Shown piece after piece: positions 29,168 to 38,880 of a stretch of DNA of 64,000 bases. Every line of letters begins with the position of its first letter. The stretch's first letter is position 1. Under the pieces are notes generated by a model, which worked only from the letters and a program-made list of their open reading frames with translations, was not told the origin of the DNA and ran no database searches. This DNA comes from Rhodoblastus acidophilus (GTDB lineage Bacteria > Pseudomonadota > Alphaproteobacteria > Rhizobiales > Beijerinckiaceae): assembly GCF_900187365.1 (NCBI RefSeq), contig NZ_FYDG01000001.1:434001-498000 (forward strand), in the 5' to 3' direction. A program made the translations under genes and the position numbers.

Positions 29168-29914
29168 ATGAATCTGAACCGCCGTGGCTTGCTTGCCGGT
29201 TTGCTCGCCTGCCCCGTCTGCGCCGGCCTCGCCCGCGCCGAGGGCGCGCATTGGGCCTATGAGGGACATGGGGGCGCCGACGAATGGGGCAAGCTGGATT
29301 CGAAATTCCAAGCCTGCGCCGTCGGGGCCGAGCAATCGCCGATCGATCTGAAAAAGGCCACCAAGGCCGATATCGGCACGCTGAAAATCGGCTGGACGCC
29401 CGAAGCCAACAAGATCGTCAACAACGGCCACACCATCCAGCTCAATGTCGCCGGCGCCAGCACGGCCCAACTCGACGGCGAGGCCTTCGTTCTGAAACAA
29501 TATCATTTCCATACGCCGAGCGAGCATGCGCTGTCGGGCGCCCGCACCGACATGGAAGTGCATTTCGTGCACGCCAATGCGGCGGGCAAGCTGGCGGTGG
29601 TCGGCGTCTTCATGAAGTCCGGCGCCGCCCACAAGGGATTCTCCGCCATCATGGCCGCGGCGCCCAAGGCGGAAGGCGAGGCGGCGCTGGCCGCCGCCAT
29701 CGACCCGAAAAGCTTTTTGCCGAAAACCAAGGCGCGTTTCCGCTACGAAGGCTCGCTGACGACGCCGCCCTGCTCGGAAATCGTCGACTGGAACGTGTTC
29801 GAGCAGCCGGTCGAGGTGGCGGAGAACGACATTCGCGCCTTCGTCAACCTGTTCCCGATGAACGCCCGCCCGTTGCAGGCCATCGGCCGGCGCTTCCTGC
29901 TCAAGGGCGTCTGA
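29168..29914 (+). CDS. Periplasmic alpha-carbonic anhydrase
   Basis: A 248-residue zinc enzyme interconverting CO2 and bicarbonate. The N-terminus NRRGLLAGLLACPVCAG looks like a twin-arginine or Sec signal, cleaved near ARA. Zinc ligands H113 and H115 (QYHFHTPSEH) and H132 (EVHFVH) correspond to human CA II H94, H96 and H119. The SLTTPPCSEIVDW segment and C18/C199-region cysteines fit secreted members. GGGAGGAA precedes the ATG. It could trap CO2 in the periplasm for the RuBisCOs 10 kb away, which is an inference. Confidence 0.93.
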   Translation: MNLNRRGLLAGLLACPVCAGLARAEGAHWAYEGHGGADEWGKLDSKFQACAVGAEQSPIDLKKATKADIGTLKIGWTPEANKIVNNGHTIQLNVAGASTAQLDGEAFVLKQYHFHTPSEHALSGARTDMEVHFVHANAAGKLAVVGVFMKSGAAHKGFSAIMAAAPKAEGEAALAAAIDPKSFLPKTKARFRYEGSLTTPPCSEIVDWNVFEQPVEVAENDIRAFVNLFPMNARPLQAIGRRFLLKGV

Positions 29915-29935
29915 CCAAGCCGGCCGGCGCGGCTC

Positions 29936-31030
29936 TCAAGCGACCGTGTCGGCCATTTTCGCGCCGCGTCGCCCCATCGGCTGGCCCGTCTCGGTGGTGT
30001 CGCGCGCGGTCTGGTGCTCGGCCTCGGCGTCCAATTCGGCGCCGAGCAAAACAGCCGTGGCCGAAATCCACAGCCAGGTCATGAAACCGATCACGGCGCC
30101 GAGCGACCCGTAAGTCTCGTTGAAATTGCCAAAACTGCCCGCGTACCAGGAAAACAGCAGCGAAGCGACCAGCCAGAGAAACGCGGCCAGGGCGCTGCCC
30201 CAAGTGACCCAGCGCCAGCGCGCGGTTCGGCGGCTGGGGCCATAACGGTAGATGGCCGCCAGCGCCAGAGCCAGAACGACGATGAGCGCGGGCCAGCGCC
30301 CAAACCGCAACAGCGCGTCGCCCGCCTGAGGCACGCCGAAGGTCTGGAAGGCGACGGGCAGCGCCACCACCGCCGCGCCCGCCGCCAGCGCAAAGACGAT
30401 TCCCCCCAGCGTAAACGACAGCGAAAGCGCGTTGAGCTTGAAGAACCCGCGCTTTTCTTGCTCCCCGTAGATGACGTTCAGCGTATCGAACAGGCTTTTC
30501 ATCGCCGAATTGGCGCTCCACAGCGAGACGGCGAGGCTGACCGCGAAAGTCAGCCCCAGAGCCTGGGTTCCCTTCGAGGCGATGCGCGTCATCTGGCTGC
30601 GCGCGATCTCCAGCGCGCCGCCCGGCAGAATTCCCGACAGTTGATCCACATGGGTCGTGATGGTCGTTGGATCGAAGAACAGGCCGTAGATCGCCATCAG
30701 CGCCGCCAGCGCCGGGAACACGGCGAGCAGGCTGTAAAACGTCATCCCTGCCGCCAGAGCCAGGATTCGGTGTTCGCTGAAATTGCCGTAAACGCGGAGG
30801 GCGATCTCCTTCCAGCCGCGCGCGGGGATCTCTCCCGGAGTCGTCGCCCCCCGGCCCCGACCGCCGTCCTCCGCCCCGCCCTCGCTGATTTGCTCGCGCG
30901 GCTCCGCGCCGTCGGGCGGCTCGCGCCGGTTCGGACGCAAGCCCACGACGATCAGGGCGGCGACCGCCGCGATCGCCCAGAGCGGCGGCCGAGCCAAGGC
31001 GCCGGAGTCCTCGCCGAGCGACCGCCCCAT
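29936..31030 (-). CDS. YihY/BrkB family inner-membrane protein
   Basis: A 364-residue protein with a short N-terminal hydrophobic segment, a charged linker, then the six-helix YihY/BrkB core (AGMTFYSLLAVFPALAALMAIYG; FNETYGSLGAVIGFMTWLWIS). The family is an uncharacterised transporter-like group once miscalled RNase BN. The ATG at 31030 is four bases after the stop of the DUF3618 gene, with GAGGG upstream. Last gene of a four-gene unit starting at 32683. Confidence 0.85.
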   Translation of the reverse strand: MGRSLGEDSGALARPPLWAIAAVAALIVVGLRPNRREPPDGAEPREQISEGGAEDGGRGRGATTPGEIPARGWKEIALRVYGNFSEHRILALAAGMTFYSLLAVFPALAALMAIYGLFFDPTTITTHVDQLSGILPGGALEIARSQMTRIASKGTQALGLTFAVSLAVSLWSANSAMKSLFDTLNVIYGEQEKRGFFKLNALSLSFTLGGIVFALAAGAAVVALPVAFQTFGVPQAGDALLRFGRWPALIVVLALALAAIYRYGPSRRTARWRWVTWGSALAAFLWLVASLLFSWYAGSFGNFNETYGSLGAVIGFMTWLWISATAVLLGAELDAEAEHQTARDTTETGQPMGRRGAKMADTVA

Positions 31031-31034
31031 TCCG

Positions 31035-31940
31035 TCAACCCTCGGTCCGCGCCGCCTGGGGCGCCGGGTCGGACGCCTGATCGGCGGCGTCGGTCGAGCT
31101 TTCGTTGGCGCGCGTCTTCTCGCCCCGGGTGTCACCGGAGGGCTTCGACCGGCCGTCGAAGGCCGACGCGGCCGCGTCCACCGCCCTTTCCGCTGCGTCG
31201 CGCAAATCGTCGGCCTGCGCCCCCATGCTGTCCTTGAGGTCCGCGCCGGCGTCAGCGAGCGCTTCCTTTTCGGCCCGGCTCTGGGGCGCCAGCGCCCCGA
31301 CCGCCGCGCCGATAGCGAGGCCAAGGCCCGCCAGCACCAGCGGCTGCTCGCGACAGAAGTCGACGAAGGCGCCGCCGGAGCGGACGGTCTGGCTCCGCGC
31401 CGCCCGCGCCGAAGCCGCGACGCCATGCGCCGCCGAACGCGCGCCATCGGACACGGACTTGTAGCCCGTCGAGGCGGCGCCGCGCACCGTGTCGAGCGCG
31501 GAGCCGTCGAGCGCGGAGCCGGCGCCCGCCCGCATCGCGTCGCCAGTCTGCCGGGCCTTTTCGGCGGCGCCGCCAGCGCGCCGGCGCATGTCGCTCGCCA
31601 GATCCGAAGCAGTGTCGCTCGCCGACTCAGCCGCCGACCGGACGGAATCCCCGACCGATTCGGCGTCGCTGTCGGCGATCATGGCCGCGCTGGACCGCTG
31701 GCCCCAGACCAGCCAGGCGACGCCCGCTCCGACCAGCGCCGCCGCCATCGGATTTTCGATGAGCTGGCGCTTGAAATTGCCCGCCAGAAGCGCCCCATCG
31801 CCGTCGCGCAAACCGAATCGCTCCATGACCTCGTCCAGCACATGGCCGGGCGTCGCCACTTCGCGCAATTCGTGCAGCGTCTCCGCGACGCGGCGGCGGG
31901 TTCCCTCGGTCTCATGCTCAAGCTGCTCGGCGTATGTCAT
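31035..31940 (-). CDS. DUF3618 domain protein
   Basis: A 301-residue protein. The N-terminal DUF3618 segment (LEHETEGTRRRVAETLHELREVATPGHVLDEV) is followed by a first short membrane segment (about 68-84, AAALVGAGVAWLVWG), a long Ala/Ser/Asp-rich helical region reminiscent of LEA-like repeats, and a second membrane segment (PLVLAGLGLAIGAAVGAL). It overlaps the holin-like gene by 23 bases. Members accompany holin-family and stress proteins in Rhizobiales; the biochemical role is unknown. Confidence 0.8.
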   Translation of the reverse strand: MTYAEQLEHETEGTRRRVAETLHELREVATPGHVLDEVMERFGLRDGDGALLAGNFKRQLIENPMAAALVGAGVAWLVWGQRSSAAMIADSDAESVGDSVRSAAESASDTASDLASDMRRRAGGAAEKARQTGDAMRAGAGSALDGSALDTVRGAASTGYKSVSDGARSAAHGVAASARAARSQTVRSGGAFVDFCREQPLVLAGLGLAIGAAVGALAPQSRAEKEALADAGADLKDSMGAQADDLRDAAERAVDAAASAFDGRSKPSGDTRGEKTRANESSTDAADQASDPAPQAARTEG

Positions 31941-32340
31941 CGCTCCCCCTTACCTCTTGCTGGACGACGGCGGCGTCGCGCTTCAACTGCTGCACGGTGC
32001 GGTTGGGCATGAGTCGTTCCGCCCGCAGCCGGCCGGCGCCCGCCGCGAGCAGGATCAGCCCGACGATGAGCGTCGCGCCGCCGACAATCAGCGCGGACCA
32101 GTAGGAATTCAGCTTCGCCAATTCGGTCAGCGCCGCGATGGCGGCCTGCAATAACACGGTGAGCGCGGGAATCAGCAGAACGGCGCCGCCGACGACCAGG
32201 CCGAGGCCCCGGCCGACGCTGGCGACATTCTCCGACATTTCCGCGCGCACCAACTGCGTTTCCTTGCTCAGGAGCGTCGTGGTCTGTGTGAACAGGTCGC
32301 CCACGATCTCGACGACCGAACGCTGGGATGGATCAGCCAT
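31918..32340 (-). CDS. Phage-holin-superfamily III (PF07332-like) membrane protein
   Basis: A 140-residue protein with an amphipathic N-terminus (VGDLFTQTTTLLSKETQLVRAEMSEN) and two membrane helices (about 50-72 and 83-104). This order is that of chromosomal Phage_holin_3_6 proteins, which sit with DUF3618 genes and are not part of prophages. No phage genes are nearby. GGAGAT precedes the ATG. Confidence 0.8.
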   Translation of the reverse strand: MADPSQRSVVEIVGDLFTQTTTLLSKETQLVRAEMSENVASVGRGLGLVVGGAVLLIPALTVLLQAAIAALTELAKLNSYWSALIVGGATLIVGLILLAAGAGRLRAERLMPNRTVQQLKRDAAVVQQEVRGSDDIRRAA

Positions 32341-32350
32341 GCGGATCTCC

Positions 32351-32683
32351 TCAGCGGGTGGGCTGCGCCGCGCTTTTCAGCAGGCGCGACAGGGCGAAGC
32401 CCGCGACCAGCGCGCCGCCGAACAGCGCCAGCGGGTCGCGCCGGCCGAAATCGTTGATATGTCCGACAAGCTCTTGGGGGCTTTTGTCGCGCAAAAGCCC
32501 CGCGCCCTGCTCCAGCCGCGACGCCGCTGCATGGACGAAATCGGCCGCCTGCGGCATCTCGCCGCTCAGTTCGTCAGCGGCGCCGTGAACAGCGCGCGCC
32601 ACGTCGTCAAGCCGGCTGGCGCCGGCGCTTTTCTGCTCGTCCGCGAGCTGTTCCGCGCGATTGACCGTCGTGTCCGAATCCAT
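32351..32683 (-). CDS. Nutrient-deprivation-induced-like small protein
   Basis: A 110-residue mostly helical protein (RLDDVARAVHGAADELSGEMPQAADFVHAAASRLEQGA, 24-61) with a hydrophobic patch LALFGGALVAGFALSRLL near the end. It resembles proteins annotated in Rhizobiales as nutrient-deprivation-induced, beside DUF3618 and holin-like genes. First gene of the unit 32683-29936. Confidence 0.6.
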   Translation of the reverse strand: MDSDTTVNRAEQLADEQKSAGASRLDDVARAVHGAADELSGEMPQAADFVHAAASRLEQGAGLLRDKSPQELVGHINDFGRRDPLALFGGALVAGFALSRLLKSAAQPTR

Positions 32684-32776
32684 GTCGCCGCCATCGTTTG
32701 CAGGGCCTGTCTCTCCGCTCCTGCAACATCGAAGGACGGCGCGCGTTCCCGGCGGCGATGAAATAAAGCGCCGAAC

Positions 32777-33628
32777 TCAGACTTGGCCCTTGGCCAAACG
32801 GTCGAAGGCGATCAGCTGTTCCAGCAGCGCCGGCAACTGATCGAGCGGCACCATGTTCGGCCCGTCGGAAAAGGCCTCATCCGGGCGGTCATGGGTCTCG
32901 ATGAACAGGCCGGCGACGCCGACCGCGACCGCCGCGCGCGCCAGCACCGGCACGAATTCGCGCTGCCCCCCGGTGGAGGCGCCCTGCCCGCCCGGCTGCT
33001 GCACGCTGTGGGTGGCGTCGAAGATCACCGGCGCGCCGATCTCCCGCGCCATGATCGGCAGGCCGCGGAAATCCGTGACCAGCGTGTTGTAGCCGAAGCT
33101 GGCGCCGCGTTCGGTCACCAGAACATTGGTATTGCCGGCGTCGGTGATTTTCGCCGCGACATTCTTCATGTCCCAGGGCGCCAGGAACTGACCCTTCTTC
33201 ACATTCACCGGCTTGCCGGTGGCGGCCGCCGCCAGCAGCAGGTCGGTCTGGCGGCACAGGAACGCCGGGATTTGCAAGAGATCGGCCACTTCGGCGACGG
33301 CGCCGCATTGTTCGCGCTCATGCACGTCGGTGACGACCGGCAGGCCGAAGTCTCTTTTGATTTCAACGAACACCTTCAGCGCCGCATCGAGGCCAATGCC
33401 GCGCCGGCCCGACGCCGAGGTGCGGTTGGCCTTGTCGAACGAGGACTTGAACACGAGGTCGAGTTTGAGCCGCTCAGCGAGGACCGCCAGTTTTTCCGCC
33501 ATGAACAGCGCGTGGTCGCGGCTTTCCATGGCGCAGGGTCCGGCGATCAGCGCCAACGGCAGATCGTTGCCGAAACGCGCGGCGCGCGGGCCGGAGCCAA
33601 TGGTGACGTGGCGGGCGGCTTCAGACAT
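32777..33628 (-). CDS. kdsA: 3-deoxy-8-phosphooctulonate synthase (KDO8P synthase)
   Basis: A 283-residue enzyme condensing PEP with arabinose-5-phosphate for the KDO of LPS. It shows [61 protein letters not shown] and [12 protein letters not shown], all typical. Its ATG directly abuts the stop of the VOC gene, so the two are coupled. Confidence 0.97.
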   Translation of the reverse strand: MSEAARHVTIGSGPRAARFGNDLPLALIAGPCAMESRDHALFMAEKLAVLAERLKLDLVFKSSFDKANRTSASGRRGIGLDAALKVFVEIKRDFGLPVVTDVHEREQCGAVAEVADLLQIPAFLCRQTDLLLAAAATGKPVNVKKGQFLAPWDMKNVAAKITDAGNTNVLVTERGASFGYNTLVTDFRGLPIMAREIGAPVIFDATHSVQQPGGQGASTGGQREFVPVLARAAVAVGVAGLFIETHDRPDEAFSDGPNMVPLDQLPALLEQLIAFDRLAKGQV

Positions 33629-34192
33629 TTATCGCTCCTGCGCCTCGAAGGCGAGCATGAGGGTTGCGCCGACGGCCACAACGAGGCGGCCGAATTTTTC
33701 CTCAAAGGCGACCTGCGCCCGCTCGAAAAAATCGCGGGTCGCCGCGAGATCGGGCGTGGCGAACACCAGGGCGTCTCCCGCGCCGCCGTAAATCTGGTCG
33801 AACGCGGCGGACGTTAGGATTTCCAGCCGGGCGTTGGCCAGTTTCAGCTCCAGCCCGGCCGAAGTGGCCCGCATCTCGCGCTGGTTGGCCGCGCGAGAAA
33901 AGGTTTCCGCGTGATCAGCGGGGTTTTCGAGCGTCCTGACGACGGCGGCCAGCGCGCGGACGCCATTGGGATGGGGCGTGTGGGCGGTTTCGTCGTTCGG
34001 CCGGGCCGTCATGACGAGGCTCAGCGGTTCGCGCGCCGCGCCGGCCTCGACCGCGCCGCGCGGCGCCAGCGTCGCATTCTCCAGCGCGACGCCGCCGCCG
34101 GGCGCGACGGAGAACCCCAGCCGCGCAAAAACTTCGCGCAGGGCTTCGGCGGGGTCGGACAGGAGCGTGACGCTGTTGAGAAAATGAGGCAT
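33629..34192 (-). CDS. VOC/glyoxalase-like protein, short form
   Basis: A 187-residue protein with a VOC-like N-terminal beta-alpha unit (NSVTLLSDPAEALREVFARLGFSVAPGG) and a second alike segment (DALVFATPDLAATRDFFERAQVAFEE). As I recall, Rhizobiales relatives beside kdsA are longer (near 280), so the middle may be shortened. The metal ligands expected of glyoxalase I are not obvious. Cotranscribed with kdsA. Confidence 0.6.
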   Translation of the reverse strand: MPHFLNSVTLLSDPAEALREVFARLGFSVAPGGGVALENATLAPRGAVEAGAAREPLSLVMTARPNDETAHTPHPNGVRALAAVVRTLENPADHAETFSRAANQREMRATSAGLELKLANARLEILTSAAFDQIYGGAGDALVFATPDLAATRDFFERAQVAFEEKFGRLVVAVGATLMLAFEAQER

Positions 34193-34326
34193 TCGGCTTT
34201 GGTCTAAGGTTTGGAGACGGCTTTATGGGCCATGCGGTCCCGCCCGTCCAGACGCAACGCCGGCTTGTCATTAAAGCGAAATGTTTCGGCCTTACCGGCG
34301 AGCGCTCACGCGCTTTCAGGTGAACC

Positions 34327-36337
<2,011 letters not shown>

Positions 36338-36543
36338 TCACGTTTTTAGGCGCGAAAAACGGGAGTCTTTCGCTTGTCGCGCATTCTGCGATGGGGAGAT
36401 CCGATGCGAGCGAATCGCCGTCGGATTTTAGACGAGATCCCGCGACGCGTCTGTTACAGCGCGCGCGATATCCACTTGTTGCGAGCGCGACGGCGTCCGG
36501 ACGTTTCCGGCAGGCCGCCGCATCTCTTGCGCGCGGCGGCGTC

Positions 36544-36957
36544 TTACTGAGAGCGCGGCGGAGCCTGCGCGGGTTCCGGAGCAGCCGGCGCCGCCGGCTG
36601 GTTCTGGTCCATCTTCTTCAGCTGGTCGAGCAGGTTGCCGCCCTGCGGCGCGGCCGGTTGGCCGCTTTTCGGCGCTTCGCCGGGGGCCGTGGCCGGAACG
36701 GTCTGCTCGAACACCGATTTTTGCGCCCGCGTATAGCTGGCGAGAATGGTGAGGCCGAGGCTGGTCGCGAAGAACAGGGTGGCGAGAATGGCGGTCGAGC
36801 GCGTCAGCAGATTGGCCTTGCCGCGCCCCGTGAAGAAGGAGCCTCCTCCGCCGCCGCCGCCGATACCCAGCGCGCCGCCCTCGGAGCGCTGCAACAGAAC
36901 CGTCACGATCAAAGCCACGACGATCAGCATGTGAATGACGATCAGAACCGTCTGCAT
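36544..36957 (-). CDS. secG: Preprotein translocase subunit SecG
   Basis: A 137-residue protein. Two membrane segments (about 2-22 and 52-72) flank the SecG loop (LLQRSEGGALGIGGGGGGG, then FFTGRGKANLLTRSTAILA), with a Pro/Ala/Gln-rich tail typical of alphaproteobacteria. SecG assists SecYE in protein export. The ATG at 36957 (MQTVL) fits the family; an in-frame TTG seven codons upstream is less likely. It lies between tpiA and pyrG, a common alphaproteobacterial order. Confidence 0.93.
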   Translation of the reverse strand: MQTVLIVIHMLIVVALIVTVLLQRSEGGALGIGGGGGGGSFFTGRGKANLLTRSTAILATLFFATSLGLTILASYTRAQKSVFEQTVPATAPGEAPKSGQPAAPQGGNLLDQLKKMDQNQPAAPAAPEPAQAPPRSQ

Positions 36958-37048
36958 TGGTGTTTCCCAACAAGGCAAGCCGCCGGAACGCGGGCCGGCG
37001 GCGGAAATTTCAGGCGTCTTAGACCAATTTACGATCCAAAGGAAGGGC

Positions 37049-37107
37049 TTCCCCTCATCCGCCTCGCGCTTTCAACGCGAACCGCCCTCTCCCGCAACGG
37101 GAGAAGG
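37049..37107. repeat. Partial relative of the cruciform repeat
   Basis: A ~59-bp segment between tpiA and secG, ending in the hairpin CTCTCCCG-CAA-CGGGAGAAG (37087-37106) and containing CCCCTCATCC. It looks like a half or decayed version of copies A-C, here in a non-Calvin operon. Confidence 0.55.
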
Positions 37108-37115
37108 CAAAATCG

Positions 37116-37865
37116 TCACTTATAGACGCCGGCGATCGCCAGAAAATCCTTGGCGGTGAGGCTGGCGCCGCCGACCAGCGCGCCATTGACGTTCTCGACG
37201 CCCATCAGTTCGGCCGCATTCGACGGCTTGACCGAGCCGCCGTAGAGAATCCGCACCTTGTCGCCTTCGCCCGGCAACAGGTCGATCAGTTCGCGGCGGA
37301 TGAAGCCATGAACCTCGGCGACATCGGCCAGCGTGGGGGTGAGGCCGGTGCCGATGGCCCAGACCGGCTCATAGGCGACGACCAGGGTGGAAGCCGTCGC
37401 GCCATACGGCAGCGAACCGGCGAGCTGGGCGCCCACCACGGCCAGGGTCTGGCCGACCTCGCGCTGGGCGCGGGTCTCGCCGACGCAGACGATCGCCGTC
37501 AGGCCGGCGCGCAGGGCGGCCTCGGCCTTGGCGCGCACGACCGCGTCGCTCTCGCCGTGATCGGCGCGGCGTTCGGAATGGCCGACGATCACATAGGTCG
37601 CGCCGGCGTCCTTCAGCATCTCAGCCGAAATGTCGCCGGTGTGCGCGCCGGAGGCGGCGGCGTGGCAATCCTGTCCGCCGACCGGCATGCCGCCAGCGGC
37701 CTGGACCGCCGCGGCGATCAGAGTCGCAGGCGGGCAGATCAGCGCCTCGGCGCGGCCCGCCTCGCCGGCCTTGACCGCGTTGGCGATGGCGGCCAGCTCC
37801 GCGAGCGACGCAATAGAACCGTTCATCTTCCAGTTTCCGGCGGCGAGCGGGCGAATGTCTGTCAT
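37116..37865 (-). CDS. tpiA: Triose-phosphate isomerase
   Basis: A 249-residue TIM barrel interconverting the triose phosphates in glycolysis and the Calvin cycle. AAGNWKMNG (catalytic Lys), VIVGHSERR (catalytic His), [11 protein letters not shown] (catalytic Glu) and ILYGGSVKP are intact. The start at 37865 has GGAG seven bases upstream; the longer open frame upstream is not coding. Confidence 0.97.
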   Translation of the reverse strand: MTDIRPLAAGNWKMNGSIASLAELAAIANAVKAGEAGRAEALICPPATLIAAAVQAAGGMPVGGQDCHAAASGAHTGDISAEMLKDAGATYVIVGHSERRADHGESDAVVRAKAEAALRAGLTAIVCVGETRAQREVGQTLAVVGAQLAGSLPYGATASTLVVAYEPVWAIGTGLTPTLADVAEVHGFIRRELIDLLPGEGDKVRILYGGSVKPSNAAELMGVENVNGALVGGASLTAKDFLAIAGVYK

Positions 37866-38188
37866 GTGCGGGCTCCAAAAATCTGCCGTTGCGATAGCAG
37901 AGGCGCGGCTCGTTGCCCAGTGGCGCCAAACCGCACAGGAGACAAATGCGGTCGCAGATGCGACAAACAGTCGCTGGCCCGCCAATTGCTTGTCTGTTTG
38001 CGGGAGATTTTCGGAGGCGAAATCGGTCCGCCACCCTGGCGCGTCCCTCGACCTCCCGGCCAAACCGCCCCCATTTGTTGGGAACGCTCCACCTCTCCCC
38101 GCTTCGGCGTCGCACATCCGACACATCAGCGCCTGCCCGCTACACTCCTGGATAGTTCAAGAGAGAGCCGGTTTTCGAAAGTCCACTC
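37866..38188. other. 323-bp divergent intergenic region
   Basis: Lies between tpiA and the gene at 38189. It contains the palindrome GTCGCAGATGCGAC (37951-37964), flanked by GACAAA and AAAC motifs, a possible operator. No gene or RNA could be supported. Confidence 0.45.
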
Positions 38189-38710
38189 ATGACCGCCATC
38201 GCCAATTCCGCCCTCGACGCCCTTGACGCAAGATTGGTCAAGCCGACCCACAAGGGGCCAACCCATGTCGCGGGGCGCGTGGCTTTCCGCGGCGAGATTC
38301 TCCTGACCGAAGCGGCCGCCCCGGCGCTGACCTCGGCCATCGCTTCCGCCGATACGAACGCCGCCAGCCTGTCCTTTCTCGCGGGACAATTGGCGACCCT
38401 GAGCCAACTGCCGGTTCTTGCCGACGCCCTGGGCGACGCGCTCGCGCCCAATGGCAAGTACTTCATCTATGTCGGCGATGTGAAGCGCGGCGACCGCTAT
38501 CAGATCGCCCTCGGCGAGACGCTGGTCTATGTGCTGCCGTATGACGACGTTTCCGTCTATAATGAACTGATCGACTTCTTCTATCTCGACAAGACCAAGA
38601 TGAAGAAGTTCGACACCGCCGCCAAGATCGACGCCCTGGCCGAGGGCGCGGCGAAATATGGCGAAAGCTTTCCCAAACTGACCTACGAGGAGGCCTTGGC
38701 CCGGGTCTGA
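38189..38710 (+). CDS. Hypothetical protein
   Basis: A 173-residue soluble protein I do not recognise. The first 95 residues are Ala-rich and helical. The middle is beta-rich (KYFIYVGDVKRGDRYQIALGETLVYVLPYDDVSVYNELIDFFY, 92-134), followed by a charged helix. No signal peptide, membrane segment or catalytic motif is visible. It stands alone, followed by a GC-rich hairpin. Confidence 0.6.
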   Translation: MTAIANSALDALDARLVKPTHKGPTHVAGRVAFRGEILLTEAAAPALTSAIASADTNAASLSFLAGQLATLSQLPVLADALGDALAPNGKYFIYVGDVKRGDRYQIALGETLVYVLPYDDVSVYNELIDFFYLDKTKMKKFDTAAKIDALAEGAAKYGESFPKLTYEEALARV

Positions 38711-38731
38711 TCCCGACCTCGGCCTTGTCCT

Positions 38732-38754
38732 GACCGGGCCGCCGGCGCCCGGTC
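38732..38754 (+). terminator. GC-rich hairpin after the hypothetical gene
   Basis: The perfect stem GACCGGGC / GCCCGGTC with a 7-base loop lies 21 bases after the stop at 38710. There is no T-run, so it would be a weak or factor-assisted terminator. Confidence 0.4.
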
Positions 38755-38880
38755 ATCGAGCGGCCCAGGGAAAACCCTGCGCAACCGCGCCGCGACCGTC
38801 GCAAATGGATTGCGCGGGACGCGGCGCGTTTCTATAGTCCGGCGCCTTGCGCCACCCCGGCGCCGAACAAGAGAGAAGAG

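Noticed and set aside
31918-32340. A prophage remnant signalled by the holin-like gene
   Set aside because: No other phage gene is present; PF07332-like proteins beside DUF3618 genes are ordinary chromosomal proteins.
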